Source of the DNA: Desulfuromonadaceae bacterium
GTDB taxonomy: Bacteria; Desulfobacterota; Desulfuromonadia; Desulfuromonadales; SZUA-540
Length of the DNA: 8,391 nt
Reading direction: 5' to 3'
Assembly: GCA_003250235.1 (NCBI GenBank)
Contig: QKGY01000117.1
Span: forward strand, 1 to 8,391
In this document: piece after piece, positions 1 to 6,079 of the stretch
Layout: each line of letters starts with the position of its first letter
Numbering within the stretch: position 1 is the first letter of the stretch
The notes under the pieces: generated by a model
What the model was told of the DNA's origin: nothing
The model's database searches: none
Seen by the model: only the letters and a program-made list of their open reading frames with translations
Made by a program: the position numbers and the translations under genes

Positions 1-12
1 GGTAACGGAGGT

Positions 13-1281
13 TCAACCCGTTGTTGTCACCGGCAGAACGCTGCCGCCGTCGGGAATAATCACCGTTCTGGGATTTTTGTTCAGCCTCTTGTACGCCATC
101 CTCAGCGCTTCGTCAAGGTCCGGCGCTTTCTCCATCCCCATCCGGCGGGTCTCTTCCTCTCCGAGTTCGCTGATCAGGATGATGCGGTACTTCCGGGCCT
201 TCATCAACGTGGCATAAGCGGTCTGGCCGTTGATCTCGTAATGTCGGCGCAACTGCGCTTCGAATGCCTCCAGGTCCTGGTAGCGGAACCAGTTGAAAAA
301 GGTGCTGTTGCCGAAGCCGTCGGGGCAGGCAGCCAGAACGATGAGGGTGCCGCCGGGTCTGAGAGCGCAGACGCCGTAATCCAGGGATTTGTGCGCCTGG
401 ATGAAGTTGATGTCTTTGGGGTGGCCGCCGCAGGAGACCACCGCCAGGTCACAGGGCTCGGCCAGGTTGATCGCGTAGAGGTCCCTCACCTGCCGGCAGG
501 CTGCCAGATGCGCCTGTTCGAGTTCTCCGCAATAGACCCCCAGAATATCCTTGTGCGGAGAGAGGACCGTGTTGAGGATAAAGTCCGGGGCGATCATGCG
601 GGCTGCCTCCAGCAGCGCCTGATGGACCGGATTGCCATCGAGAATGCCTGTGGCCGCCCGGGGGTTCTTGCCGCCGACCTCAGGCGGGTTGAATACGGCA
701 AAATGCGTGGCCATGCAGGTCTCGCGGCTGGCCACACCGGGGACCAGACCTTTTCGTCCGCCGCCAAAGCCGGCAAAGTAATGAAAGCCGGCCGTTCCCG
801 TGACGATGACCCGGTCGGCCTCGGCAACACGCTTGTTGACCGTCACGACAATACCGCCGGCCGTGCGTCCGAGGGTGACCAAGTCGGCAGGATTGTCGCA
901 GTTATGGTCGGTAATGCGTATGCGGCTGTACAGGGAACCGGCGATCTTGCGGTGTTCGGCCTCGGTCTGTGCCCTGTGAATGCCGAGGGCGACGACGATT
1001 TCCATATCCGTGTCGGGGATGCCGCAGGCATTGAGGTGGTCGACGAGGATGGGCAGGTAGACCTCGCTGCCGGTATAACGGGTGATATCGGAGGTGACGA
1101 TGACAATCTTTTCCCCCGGCCGCACGATGTCTTTCAGCGCCGGGCTGCCCACGGGTTGTAAAAGTGCCCGGCGTATCAGCTCATCGGGCGGCGCTGAAGG
1201 CATTTGCGGGCGAAGGATGTCGGCCCCTTCCGCGGAGCAGACGACCGTTTGGTTGCCATATTTCAGGTCTATTTCCGACAA
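13..1281 (-). CDS. larA: LarA/DUF2088-family nickel-dependent 2-hydroxy acid racemase homologue
   Basis: A 422-residue cytoplasmic protein of the lactate racemase (LarA) family. These enzymes interconvert D- and L-2-hydroxy acids by hydride transfer on a nickel-pincer nucleotide bound covalently to a lysine. Visible family residues are D65-x-T-R68, H102 (in ALGIHR), H167 and K177 (in GFHYFAGFGGGRKG), H193, and Q295/K298 (QAHK). From memory of the Lactiplantibacillus plantarum enzyme these match R75, H108, H174, K184 (cofactor lysine), H200, Q295 and K298, so nickel binding and catalysis look intact. The only tryptophan is W331; the region where the lactate-contacting W358 should lie reads NGQTAYATLM, so the substrate may not be lactate. 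Length is normal for the family. The start is TTG, chosen for a perfect AAGGAGG six bases upstream. It lies 67 bp after the symporter gene. No larB, larC or larE is in the window. Family assignment is firm; substrate is unknown. Confidence 0.9.
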   Translation of the reverse strand: MSEIDLKYGNQTVVCSAEGADILRPQMPSAPPDELIRRALLQPVGSPALKDIVRPGEKIVIVTSDITRYTGSEVYLPILVDHLNACGIPDTDMEIVVALGIHRAQTEAEHRKIAGSLYSRIRITDHNCDNPADLVTLGRTAGGIVVTVNKRVAEADRVIVTGTAGFHYFAGFGGGRKGLVPGVASRETCMATHFAVFNPPEVGGKNPRAATGILDGNPVHQALLEAARMIAPDFILNTVLSPHKDILGVYCGELEQAHLAACRQVRDLYAINLAEPCDLAVVSCGGHPKDINFIQAHKSLDYGVCALRPGGTLIVLAACPDGFGNSTFFNWFRYQDLEAFEAQLRRHYEINGQTAYATLMKARKYRIILISELGEEETRRMGMEKAPDLDEALRMAYKRLNKNPRTVIIPDGGSVLPVTTTG

Positions 1282-1287
1282 AAATGA

Positions 1288-1294
1288 CCTCCTT
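1288..1294 (-). promoter_or_regulatory. Strong ribosome binding site deciding the TTG start of the larA homologue
   Basis: On the minus strand AAGGAGG stands six bases before a TTG codon at 1281-1279, and no ATG or GTG start is available at that spacing. The strong site makes the rare TTG start credible. It may also hold translation below that of an ATG start (inference). Confidence 0.8.
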
Positions 1295-1306
1295 GGTTAA
1301 TTTTAC

Positions 1307-1335
1307 ATTGTACGGATTTTGGGGAGAAAGTGCAA
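1307..1335 (-). promoter_or_regulatory. Possible promoter for the larA homologue
   Basis: Minus-strand TTGCAC (1330-1335), a 17-base spacer and TACAAT (1307-1312) resemble a sigma70 promoter with a weak -35 and a good -10. An alternative reading is sigma54: GG (1344-1345), ten bases, then GC within TTGCA (1331-1335). The -24 flank does not match the consensus well. Either would give the racemase transcription independent of the symporter. Pattern match only. Confidence 0.35.
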
Positions 1336-1364
1336 GGAAGGATCCCGGTTAATGGGGTCCTTCC
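1336..1364 (-). repeat. Inverted repeat spanning the symporter stop codon
   Basis: Arms at 1336-1346 (GGAAGGATCCC) and 1354-1364 (GGGGTCCTTCC) flank a seven-base loop holding the symporter's TAA stop. In minus-strand RNA this gives seven pairs, one C-A mismatch and three more pairs. A second short hairpin, CCCC-GAAA-GGGG, lies just upstream inside the coding end and competes for some of the same bases. What follows the stem is TTGCACTTTCT, not a clean U-run, so this is at best a weak terminator. An attenuator or mRNA-end stabiliser between symporter and racemase is equally possible. Confidence 0.55.
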
Positions 1365-2725
1365 CCCTTTCGGGGTCTTCTCCCGAATGCCAGTGCCAGA
1401 AACGCGGCAGCCAGACCGGCATAGAGCGGTGGAAAGGGCATGTGCAGAAGCCCCGCCAGGATGACTGCCGAAGGGCCGAGAACGATCGCCAGCGCTCCGC
1501 CGGAAGCAGAGACCTGCTCTCTCAGGAAGATGGCGGCCAGCAGGGGCAGGCACAGGGTCGCGCCCCGCAATCCCATGGAGAGAAAGCTCCAGGCCATGAT
1601 GGTCGAGCCGAGGTTGACGAGGAGCAGCAGAAGGGCCAGTAGCAGTACGGTCAGGGTGATCAGTCGCAGGGCCGCAAGTTCGTGCCGTTTTACCCAGGCG
1701 AGTTCTCTAAGGATATCCACCTTGAGGGTGGTGCCAACCCCAAGGGCCAGCCCGGAAGCGGTCCCGAGGGCGGCAATGAGAAGCGCCGCATAAGCAATGC
1801 CCGCACCGGCGGAAGGGAGGTGTCCGGACAGAAAGGCCGGAAGTGCCAGGGCACTGTCCAGACCCGGCTCACTCTGCCGCATGAACAATCCCACGGCGAT
1901 GCCGAAAAGTCCCAGCGGCGGGATGAGCACGGCGCTCAGAAGCGCTCCCTGTCGAGCCGCGCGTCTGTCTCGGGCGGAAAAAACGGCCTGCAGATAGGTC
2001 TGGGTGGAGATGACTCCGACCAGCATGGAGAGCAGGTCATTGAGACCGGCCCCCACGCCATAGCCGAAAAGACTGAACCAGGGAAAGGGGGCAAAGGCAT
2101 GGCGCAGTCCGTTCCATCCCCCGCTGAGTCGGAAAGCAACGGCTCCGGCGCTGACCATGGTCAGGTAAAGCAGCACCAGTTTGACCAGCCCGATCCTTCC
2201 TGCTCCGAGCATCCCCTGTTTCAGGGAAATGATTGCGACCAGCGCACAGGAGACGAGGGCGCCCTGTAACAGGGACAATCCGAAGAGGCTGGTGAACAGA
2301 GCGCCGCAGGCCAGTAGCTGGGCGACGATGTGGACGAACATGCCCGTGGCGGAAAACAGGCTGGCCACCATCCGCGGGCGCTGTCCGTAGAGGGTGCTGA
2401 CGAACTGGGGGATGGTCTCGACGTTTCCCTCCCGCAGGGGACCCGCCATGAACAGACCGAGAAAAAGGCAGGCCAGCCCGGCACCCAGGGTAAACCACCA
2501 GGCGGAGAGCCCGTAGAGAAAGGCCAGCTGGACCGTGCCGATCGTGGAGGCGCCTCCCACCAGGGTTCCCATAATGGCGCCAGCCACGCTCCAGCCCCCC
2601 GCTTGTCGACCCGCCACGGAGAAATCCTCGGCACGGCGCGTTTGCCGCCTTCCGGCGGTCGCCGTGACCAGCATGAGCAGCAGGGTGGCGGAAAAAGCGG
2701 CAAAGAAGGAAAGGCCGAAGGTCAT
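1349..2725 (-). CDS. Sodium:solute symporter family (SSS/SLC5) transporter
   Basis: A 458-residue, almost wholly hydrophobic inner-membrane protein with about a dozen predicted helices. The N-terminal third carries the family pattern: a first helix at about 5-24, DFSVAGR at 34-40, a glycine/serine/threonine-rich second helix with GTLVGGASTIGT at 53-64, and the ETIPQFVSTLYG stretch at 103-114. SSS proteins import solutes such as proline, pantothenate, acetate or other monocarboxylates with sodium; the substrate here cannot be read from the sequence. It is slightly shorter than PutP or PanF, consistent with a 12-13 helix form. The start is the first ATG after in-frame non-start codons; its ribosome site is poor (GGGAA at a long distance). 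It has its own promoter-like sequence 60-88 bp upstream and is followed by the racemase homologue, suggesting it may carry a hydroxy or related acid (inference). Confidence 0.85.
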   Translation of the reverse strand: MTFGLSFFAAFSATLLLMLVTATAGRRQTRRAEDFSVAGRQAGGWSVAGAIMGTLVGGASTIGTVQLAFLYGLSAWWFTLGAGLACLFLGLFMAGPLREGNVETIPQFVSTLYGQRPRMVASLFSATGMFVHIVAQLLACGALFTSLFGLSLLQGALVSCALVAIISLKQGMLGAGRIGLVKLVLLYLTMVSAGAVAFRLSGGWNGLRHAFAPFPWFSLFGYGVGAGLNDLLSMLVGVISTQTYLQAVFSARDRRAARQGALLSAVLIPPLGLFGIAVGLFMRQSEPGLDSALALPAFLSGHLPSAGAGIAYAALLIAALGTASGLALGVGTTLKVDILRELAWVKRHELAALRLITLTVLLLALLLLLVNLGSTIMAWSFLSMGLRGATLCLPLLAAIFLREQVSASGGALAIVLGPSAVILAGLLHMPFPPLYAGLAAAFLALAFGRRPRKGEGPH

Positions 2726-2774
2726 GGCAAGGGGTTCCCGGTCAGGTCGTGAATTATCCGTGATGGAGGATCGC

Positions 2775-2785
2775 TCCAGACTGGA
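2775..2785. promoter_or_regulatory. Palindrome at the presumed symporter transcription start
   Basis: TCCAG-A-CTGGA is a perfect 5+1+5 palindrome that touches the downstream edge of the -10 box and covers the predicted start site. This position suits a repressor operator. It is short enough to occur by chance; no regulator gene is in the window. Confidence 0.35.
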
Positions 2786-2813
2786 TCATAGGAGGAGCCT
2801 GTGGAAAACTCAA
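2785..2813 (-). promoter_or_regulatory. Sigma70-like promoter for the symporter-racemase pair
   Basis: On the minus strand TTGAGT (2808-2813), a 17-base spacer and TATGAT (2785-2790) match four and five of six consensus bases with ideal spacing. Transcription would start near 2778 and leave an untranslated leader of about 50 bases before the symporter ATG at 2725. It lies in the 120-bp gap after the TRAP permease gene, where I see no convincing terminator, so read-through from the TRAP genes is also possible. Confidence 0.55.
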
Positions 2814-2845
2814 TCGTAAAGACCCGGGGTTTTCTGGCGTCTGTT

Positions 2846-4774
2846 TCAGGAAACGGCGGCCGACGCTTTGCGCAGGCCCATCTTCTGGAAAACGGCCAGA
2901 GCCAGGAACAGGGAGAATCCGGCGATATTGGTGGGGTATCCGGGCCAGAACATCAGGATCGTAACGGCGCCGAAACCGATGCGGATCGGCCATCCGGCCA
3001 GCCGGAAAAAAAATCCTTCCGACAGAATGGCAAACGAGAACAGGCCGATGGTTCCCGACACCACGGCTTCAATCACCAGCCATACCGGTCCTTCGAAGAG
3101 GATGGGCGTGTAGCAGAACAGCAACGGGATAAGGTAAAGCCCCTTGGCCAGCTTCCAGGCTTCCAGGCCGGTTTGCAGAGGCTTGCTGCCCGCGATGCCG
3201 GCGGCGGTGTAGGCGGCCAGACAGACCGGCGGAGTCACGTTGGCGTCCTGACTGTACCAGAAGATCAGCATGTGGGCGGCAATCAGGCTGACCCCCATGA
3301 ACTGCATGGCCGGAGCGACCAGAACGGCCAGAACAATATAGGAGGCCGTGACCGGCAGTCCCATACCGAGGATCAGCGATGCCAGGGCCACCAGCAGGAT
3401 CATGACGAAGAGATTGCCTCCCGACAGGTCCATGGCAATGATGGAGAAGGTCGTCCCCATGCCGGTCATCAGTACGATCCCGACGATGATTCCCGAGCAT
3501 AGAAGCACCACGCCGGTGGAGATGGTGTTCTTGGCGCCGAGAAAGAGCGCCTCGCCGATATCCTTCAGCCCCATGCGCGTCTCCTTGCGCATCCAGCTGG
3601 CGACAACGACGCCGAGGGTGGCAATGGCGGCGGAGTAGGTCGGCGTGAAGCCGTACATCAGCAGGCCGATGAGCAGGCCGATGGGCAGCAGAAAATGCCA
3701 TCCTTCGCGCAGGACCTCCCGGAAGCGCGGGATGTCTTCCATCTCCGGAGGTTCCAGTCCGCGGCGGCGGGCCCGCAGGTGTACGAAAAAGATCACCGAG
3801 GCGAAGTACATGATGGCCGGCAGGGCGGCGATGCCGATGATTTTCAGGTAAGGGATCTGGGTCCACTCCGCCATGATGAAAGCCCCGGCGCCCATGATCG
3901 GCGGCATCAGCTGGCCGCCGGTGGAAGCGGCTGCCTCGACGGCCGCGGCGAAATGGGGACGGAAGCCGGTTCGTTTCATTAGAGGAATGGTCAGCGATCC
4001 GGTCCCCACCGTATTGGCCACGGCGCTTCCGGAAATACTGCCCATCAGACCGCTGGCGATGACCGCCATTTTGGCCGGTCCTCCAACGGCGCGTCCCATC
4101 AGGGACATGGCCAGTTTGAGAATGAAGTCGCCGGCGCCGGACTTCAGCAGGAACGCCCCGAACAGGATGAACAGGAAGACGTACGTCGAACTGATGCTGG
4201 CAATGGTGCCGAAAATACCATCGGGGGCGAAATACATCCGGTACAGCAGGCGTTCCACTGTAACACCTCGAAACTGCAGCAGGCCTGAGAAGTGTTTCCC
4301 CAGGAAGGTCACGTAGCTGATAAAGAAGATGGCAAGTACCGGGATCAGGTAGCCGGTACAGCGCCGGGTCAGCTCGAGCAGAAGGACGATGGCCAGTCCG
4401 GCGAAGATCAGGTCGCGCAGGATCGGTACTTCATTACGGGCGTGCAGGGCGTCCTCGAAAAAAATGAGATAGAAGCCGGCCGCGACAGACAGAAACGCGA
4501 GGATGAAATCGATGGGGAGGGTCTGCTGCGGTCTCTTTTTCGACAGGGGGTAGAAGATGAAGCCGAGCAGCAGCACCATGGCGTAGTGGGAGGCGTTTCG
4601 CTGAAGCTCCGAGATGACTCCGAAGGTGTTGAACCAGAGATGGGCCAGCGACATGATGATGCCGGCGACGTAGGCGAATCGGGCCGGGAAGGCGGTAAGC
4701 TTGCGTTGTACGGCAAGGGCTTCACCCTGATCACTTTCGAGCTGGTCCGGCTGGGATGGGGTCTCGTGGGTCAT
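2846..4774 (-). CDS. TRAP transporter fused permease (DctQM-type, TAXI class)
   Basis: A 642-residue integral membrane protein joining the small (Q, about residues 30-150) and large (M, about 155-560) subunits of a TRAP transporter, the usual arrangement for TAXI-class systems. These use the sodium gradient to import organic acids delivered by a periplasmic receptor. Hallmarks of the M part are SGLMGSISGSAVANTVGTG at 241-259, the EAAASTGGQLMPPIMGAGAF region at 280-299, GMGLPVTASY at 470-479 and DANVTPPVCLAAYTAAG at 510-526. The first 25 or so residues are a polar cytoplasmic tail. Two further hydrophobic stretches (about 565-585 and 597-628) end the protein, as is common in fused permeases. 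The ATG start has GAGG a few bases upstream. It lies 75 bp after its receptor gene with a hairpin between. Substrate is unknown. Confidence 0.92.
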   Translation of the reverse strand: MTHETPSQPDQLESDQGEALAVQRKLTAFPARFAYVAGIIMSLAHLWFNTFGVISELQRNASHYAMVLLLGFIFYPLSKKRPQQTLPIDFILAFLSVAAGFYLIFFEDALHARNEVPILRDLIFAGLAIVLLLELTRRCTGYLIPVLAIFFISYVTFLGKHFSGLLQFRGVTVERLLYRMYFAPDGIFGTIASISSTYVFLFILFGAFLLKSGAGDFILKLAMSLMGRAVGGPAKMAVIASGLMGSISGSAVANTVGTGSLTIPLMKRTGFRPHFAAAVEAAASTGGQLMPPIMGAGAFIMAEWTQIPYLKIIGIAALPAIMYFASVIFFVHLRARRRGLEPPEMEDIPRFREVLREGWHFLLPIGLLIGLLMYGFTPTYSAAIATLGVVVASWMRKETRMGLKDIGEALFLGAKNTISTGVVLLCSGIIVGIVLMTGMGTTFSIIAMDLSGGNLFVMILLVALASLILGMGLPVTASYIVLAVLVAPAMQFMGVSLIAAHMLIFWYSQDANVTPPVCLAAYTAAGIAGSKPLQTGLEAWKLAKGLYLIPLLFCYTPILFEGPVWLVIEAVVSGTIGLFSFAILSEGFFFRLAGWPIRIGFGAVTILMFWPGYPTNIAGFSLFLALAVFQKMGLRKASAAVS

Positions 4775-4813
4775 GGGCGCCTCGTGAAAGAATGGACATC
4801 CTCGCTGATTTCC

Positions 4814-4836
4814 GGGGGAGGCGTATGGCCTCCCCC
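4814..4836 (-). repeat. Intercistronic stem-loop between TRAP receptor and permease genes
   Basis: GGGGGAGGC (4814-4822) and GCCTCCCCC (4828-4836) are perfect 9-bp arms around a five-base loop, 13 bp after the receptor stop codon. No U-run follows on the minus strand, so it is not a classical terminator. The likely role, by analogy with binding-protein transport operons, is to protect the 3' end of the receptor mRNA or to lower read-through into the permease, giving excess receptor. Confidence 0.75.
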
Positions 4837-4849
4837 GCTTGGGACCGGG

Positions 4850-5866
4850 TTACTTCTTGGGCAGCAGTCGCTCGGGAATGGTGATGCCGACTTCCTGATA
4901 ATATTTCACTGCGCCGGGGTGCAGCGGCAACGGCATGCCGGCGAAGGCTTTTTCCAGCGACATGGCTTTGGTTGCGGCATGGATGTTGTTCAGGAACGGC
5001 AGGTTTTCATAAATCGTTTTGGTGATTTTGTAGACCGTTTCTTCGTCCAGGTCCGAGGAGGCCACCAGCAGGTTGGGCTGGGCGATGGTATTGATGGGTT
5101 TCCCCTGCCCCGGATAGGTTTCCGGGGGGATCACAAACCGGGTCCATAGCTCGATGTCACCGTTCACGGTCGCCAGCTGGGAATCGGTGAAGTCCAGGAC
5201 GGTCGCTTTATCGCCGAGCATGGCGTACATCTGCGTGATGGCCGAGACCGGGACGCCGGCGGGGATGTTGGCGCCGACGATGCGGCCGTCCTGCATGGCG
5301 TCAACCGACGGGTTGTAGCCGAGATATTCGGTGATGAAGTCCTTGTCCGGCTCGATACCGAGGTTACCCAGGATGACCCGGCCCGATCCTTCGGTGCCGC
5401 TGCCGCGTTTGCCGATGGAGAACTTTTCGTTCAATCCCTTGAGGTCCATGATGGTGCCGGTTTTGGCGTACTTGGTGAGCAGGGCGAAGTGCTCGACGTT
5501 CTGCCAGAGCATGGTGATGCCGTACATGTCCTTCATCGGAGTGCCGGCATAGGAGCCTTTGCCGTTGTAGGCCTCCATGCCGTAGAGTCCCTGCAGGATG
5601 GCCAGATCGCACTCGCGGTTTTTGAGCATCTGAACGTTTTCAGCCGAGCCTGCCGAGTTGATGGCGGTGGCGGTGATGCCATCCTTGGCCGCAAGCTTGA
5701 TGCTGATCAGGGTGCCTATGGCCACACCGACAGGGTAATAGGTTCCCCCCGTCGTGGCCGTGGCGATGATGAGCGATTTGGCTGCCTGAGCCGGGGTGTT
5801 TACCGCCATCAGCAGAGCAGTGACCACTACGAGAGACAGAGCTTTGAGGGCAGGAATCTTGGGCAT
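4850..5866 (-). CDS. TAXI-family TRAP transporter solute-binding protein
   Basis: A 338-residue secreted receptor that captures a substrate in the periplasm and hands it to the TRAP permease encoded next. The first 29 residues form a signal peptide: K3/K8, a hydrophobic core from about 9 to 22, and cleavage likely after AQA or AQAA (28/29). The mature protein begins with the TAXI pattern: ATATTGGTYYPVG at 35-47, then NSAGSAENVQML and the D/E-rich ligand-domain segments. Known TAXI receptors bind acids such as glutamate or 2-oxoglutarate; the ligand here is not predictable. I chose the ATG at 5866 over a TTG start 25 codons upstream because AAAGGAGG (5874-5881) lies seven bases before it and it gives a clean signal peptide. 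First gene of the minus-strand block and divergent from radA. I could not identify a convincing promoter for it. Confidence 0.92.
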   Translation of the reverse strand: MPKIPALKALSLVVVTALLMAVNTPAQAAKSLIIATATTGGTYYPVGVAIGTLISIKLAAKDGITATAINSAGSAENVQMLKNRECDLAILQGLYGMEAYNGKGSYAGTPMKDMYGITMLWQNVEHFALLTKYAKTGTIMDLKGLNEKFSIGKRGSGTEGSGRVILGNLGIEPDKDFITEYLGYNPSVDAMQDGRIVGANIPAGVPVSAITQMYAMLGDKATVLDFTDSQLATVNGDIELWTRFVIPPETYPGQGKPINTIAQPNLLVASSDLDEETVYKITKTIYENLPFLNNIHAATKAMSLEKAFAGMPLPLHPGAVKYYQEVGITIPERLLPKK

Positions 5867-6025
5867 CGTCACGCCTCCTTTGAAAAATAAAAAAGGGTTT
5901 GAATCCTCTATAACGAAGCCATGACTCTGGCCGCCTGTCAAGGACCGCAGGCCTTAATTCTGTTTTTCAGGGCGACTAGCCGGATAAAAGAGGATCCTCA
6001 GCGCTTTTCTGTTCGTCATGGTGCG

Positions 6026-6054
6026 TTGACTCCCCGGTGTGTTCGGCTTAGAAT
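6026..6054 (+). promoter_or_regulatory. Sigma70 promoter of radA
   Basis: TTGACT (6026-6031), a 17-base spacer and TAGAAT (6049-6054) each match five of six consensus bases. The predicted start is near 6061, leaving a leader of about 20 bases with GAGG before the radA ATG. It is the best complete promoter in the window. It starts downstream of the ATG at 5921 that would extend radA, which supports the shorter start. Confidence 0.75.
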
Positions 6055-6066
6055 CCCCCGAACACA
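6038..6066. repeat. Perfect 9-bp inverted repeat centred on the radA -10 box
   Basis: Arms TGTGTTCGG (6038-6046) and CCGAACACA (6058-6066) are exact reverse complements with an 11-base spacer that contains the whole -10 hexamer. The right arm covers the predicted transcription start, so the transcript would lack the left arm and no RNA hairpin forms. A DNA-level operator is therefore the simplest reading. The arms do not match any LexA box arrangement I can name with confidence. Confidence 0.6.
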
Positions 6067-6079
6067 AAAAGAGGCTTTC

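Noticed and set aside
241..1161. Plus-strand open frame of 306 codons
   Set aside because: It lies wholly antisense to the larA homologue, whose product matches a known family with catalytic residues. The antisense product is low-complexity G/D/V/R-rich with no recognisable domain, as expected from GC-rich third-position bias.
2814..2845. Terminator after the TRAP permease gene
   Set aside because: Only four outer pairs plus two after a bulge can be drawn between AGAC and GTCT, with no proper U-run. Too weak to call.
2801..3502. Plus-strand open frame of 233 codons
   Set aside because: Antisense to the TRAP permease; its product is Q/G/H/D-rich with no fold or motif and no ribosome site of note.
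4292..5149. Plus-strand open frame of 285 codons
   Set aside because: Runs antisense across the end of the receptor, the hairpin and much of the permease gene. Both sense genes are secure and the antisense product has no recognisable features.
5907..5941. TTGACA ... TATAGA as a promoter for the TRAP receptor (minus strand)
   Set aside because: The -35 is perfect, but the spacer is 23 bases (22 if TTATAG is used), too long for sigma70. No better pair was found, so the receptor promoter is left unassigned.
5921..6079. N-terminal extension of RadA from the ATG at 5921
   Set aside because: It crosses a strong promoter and inverted repeat, adds 53 residues without family support, and has no ribosome site. 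The ATG at 6080 directly precedes the conserved zinc finger.
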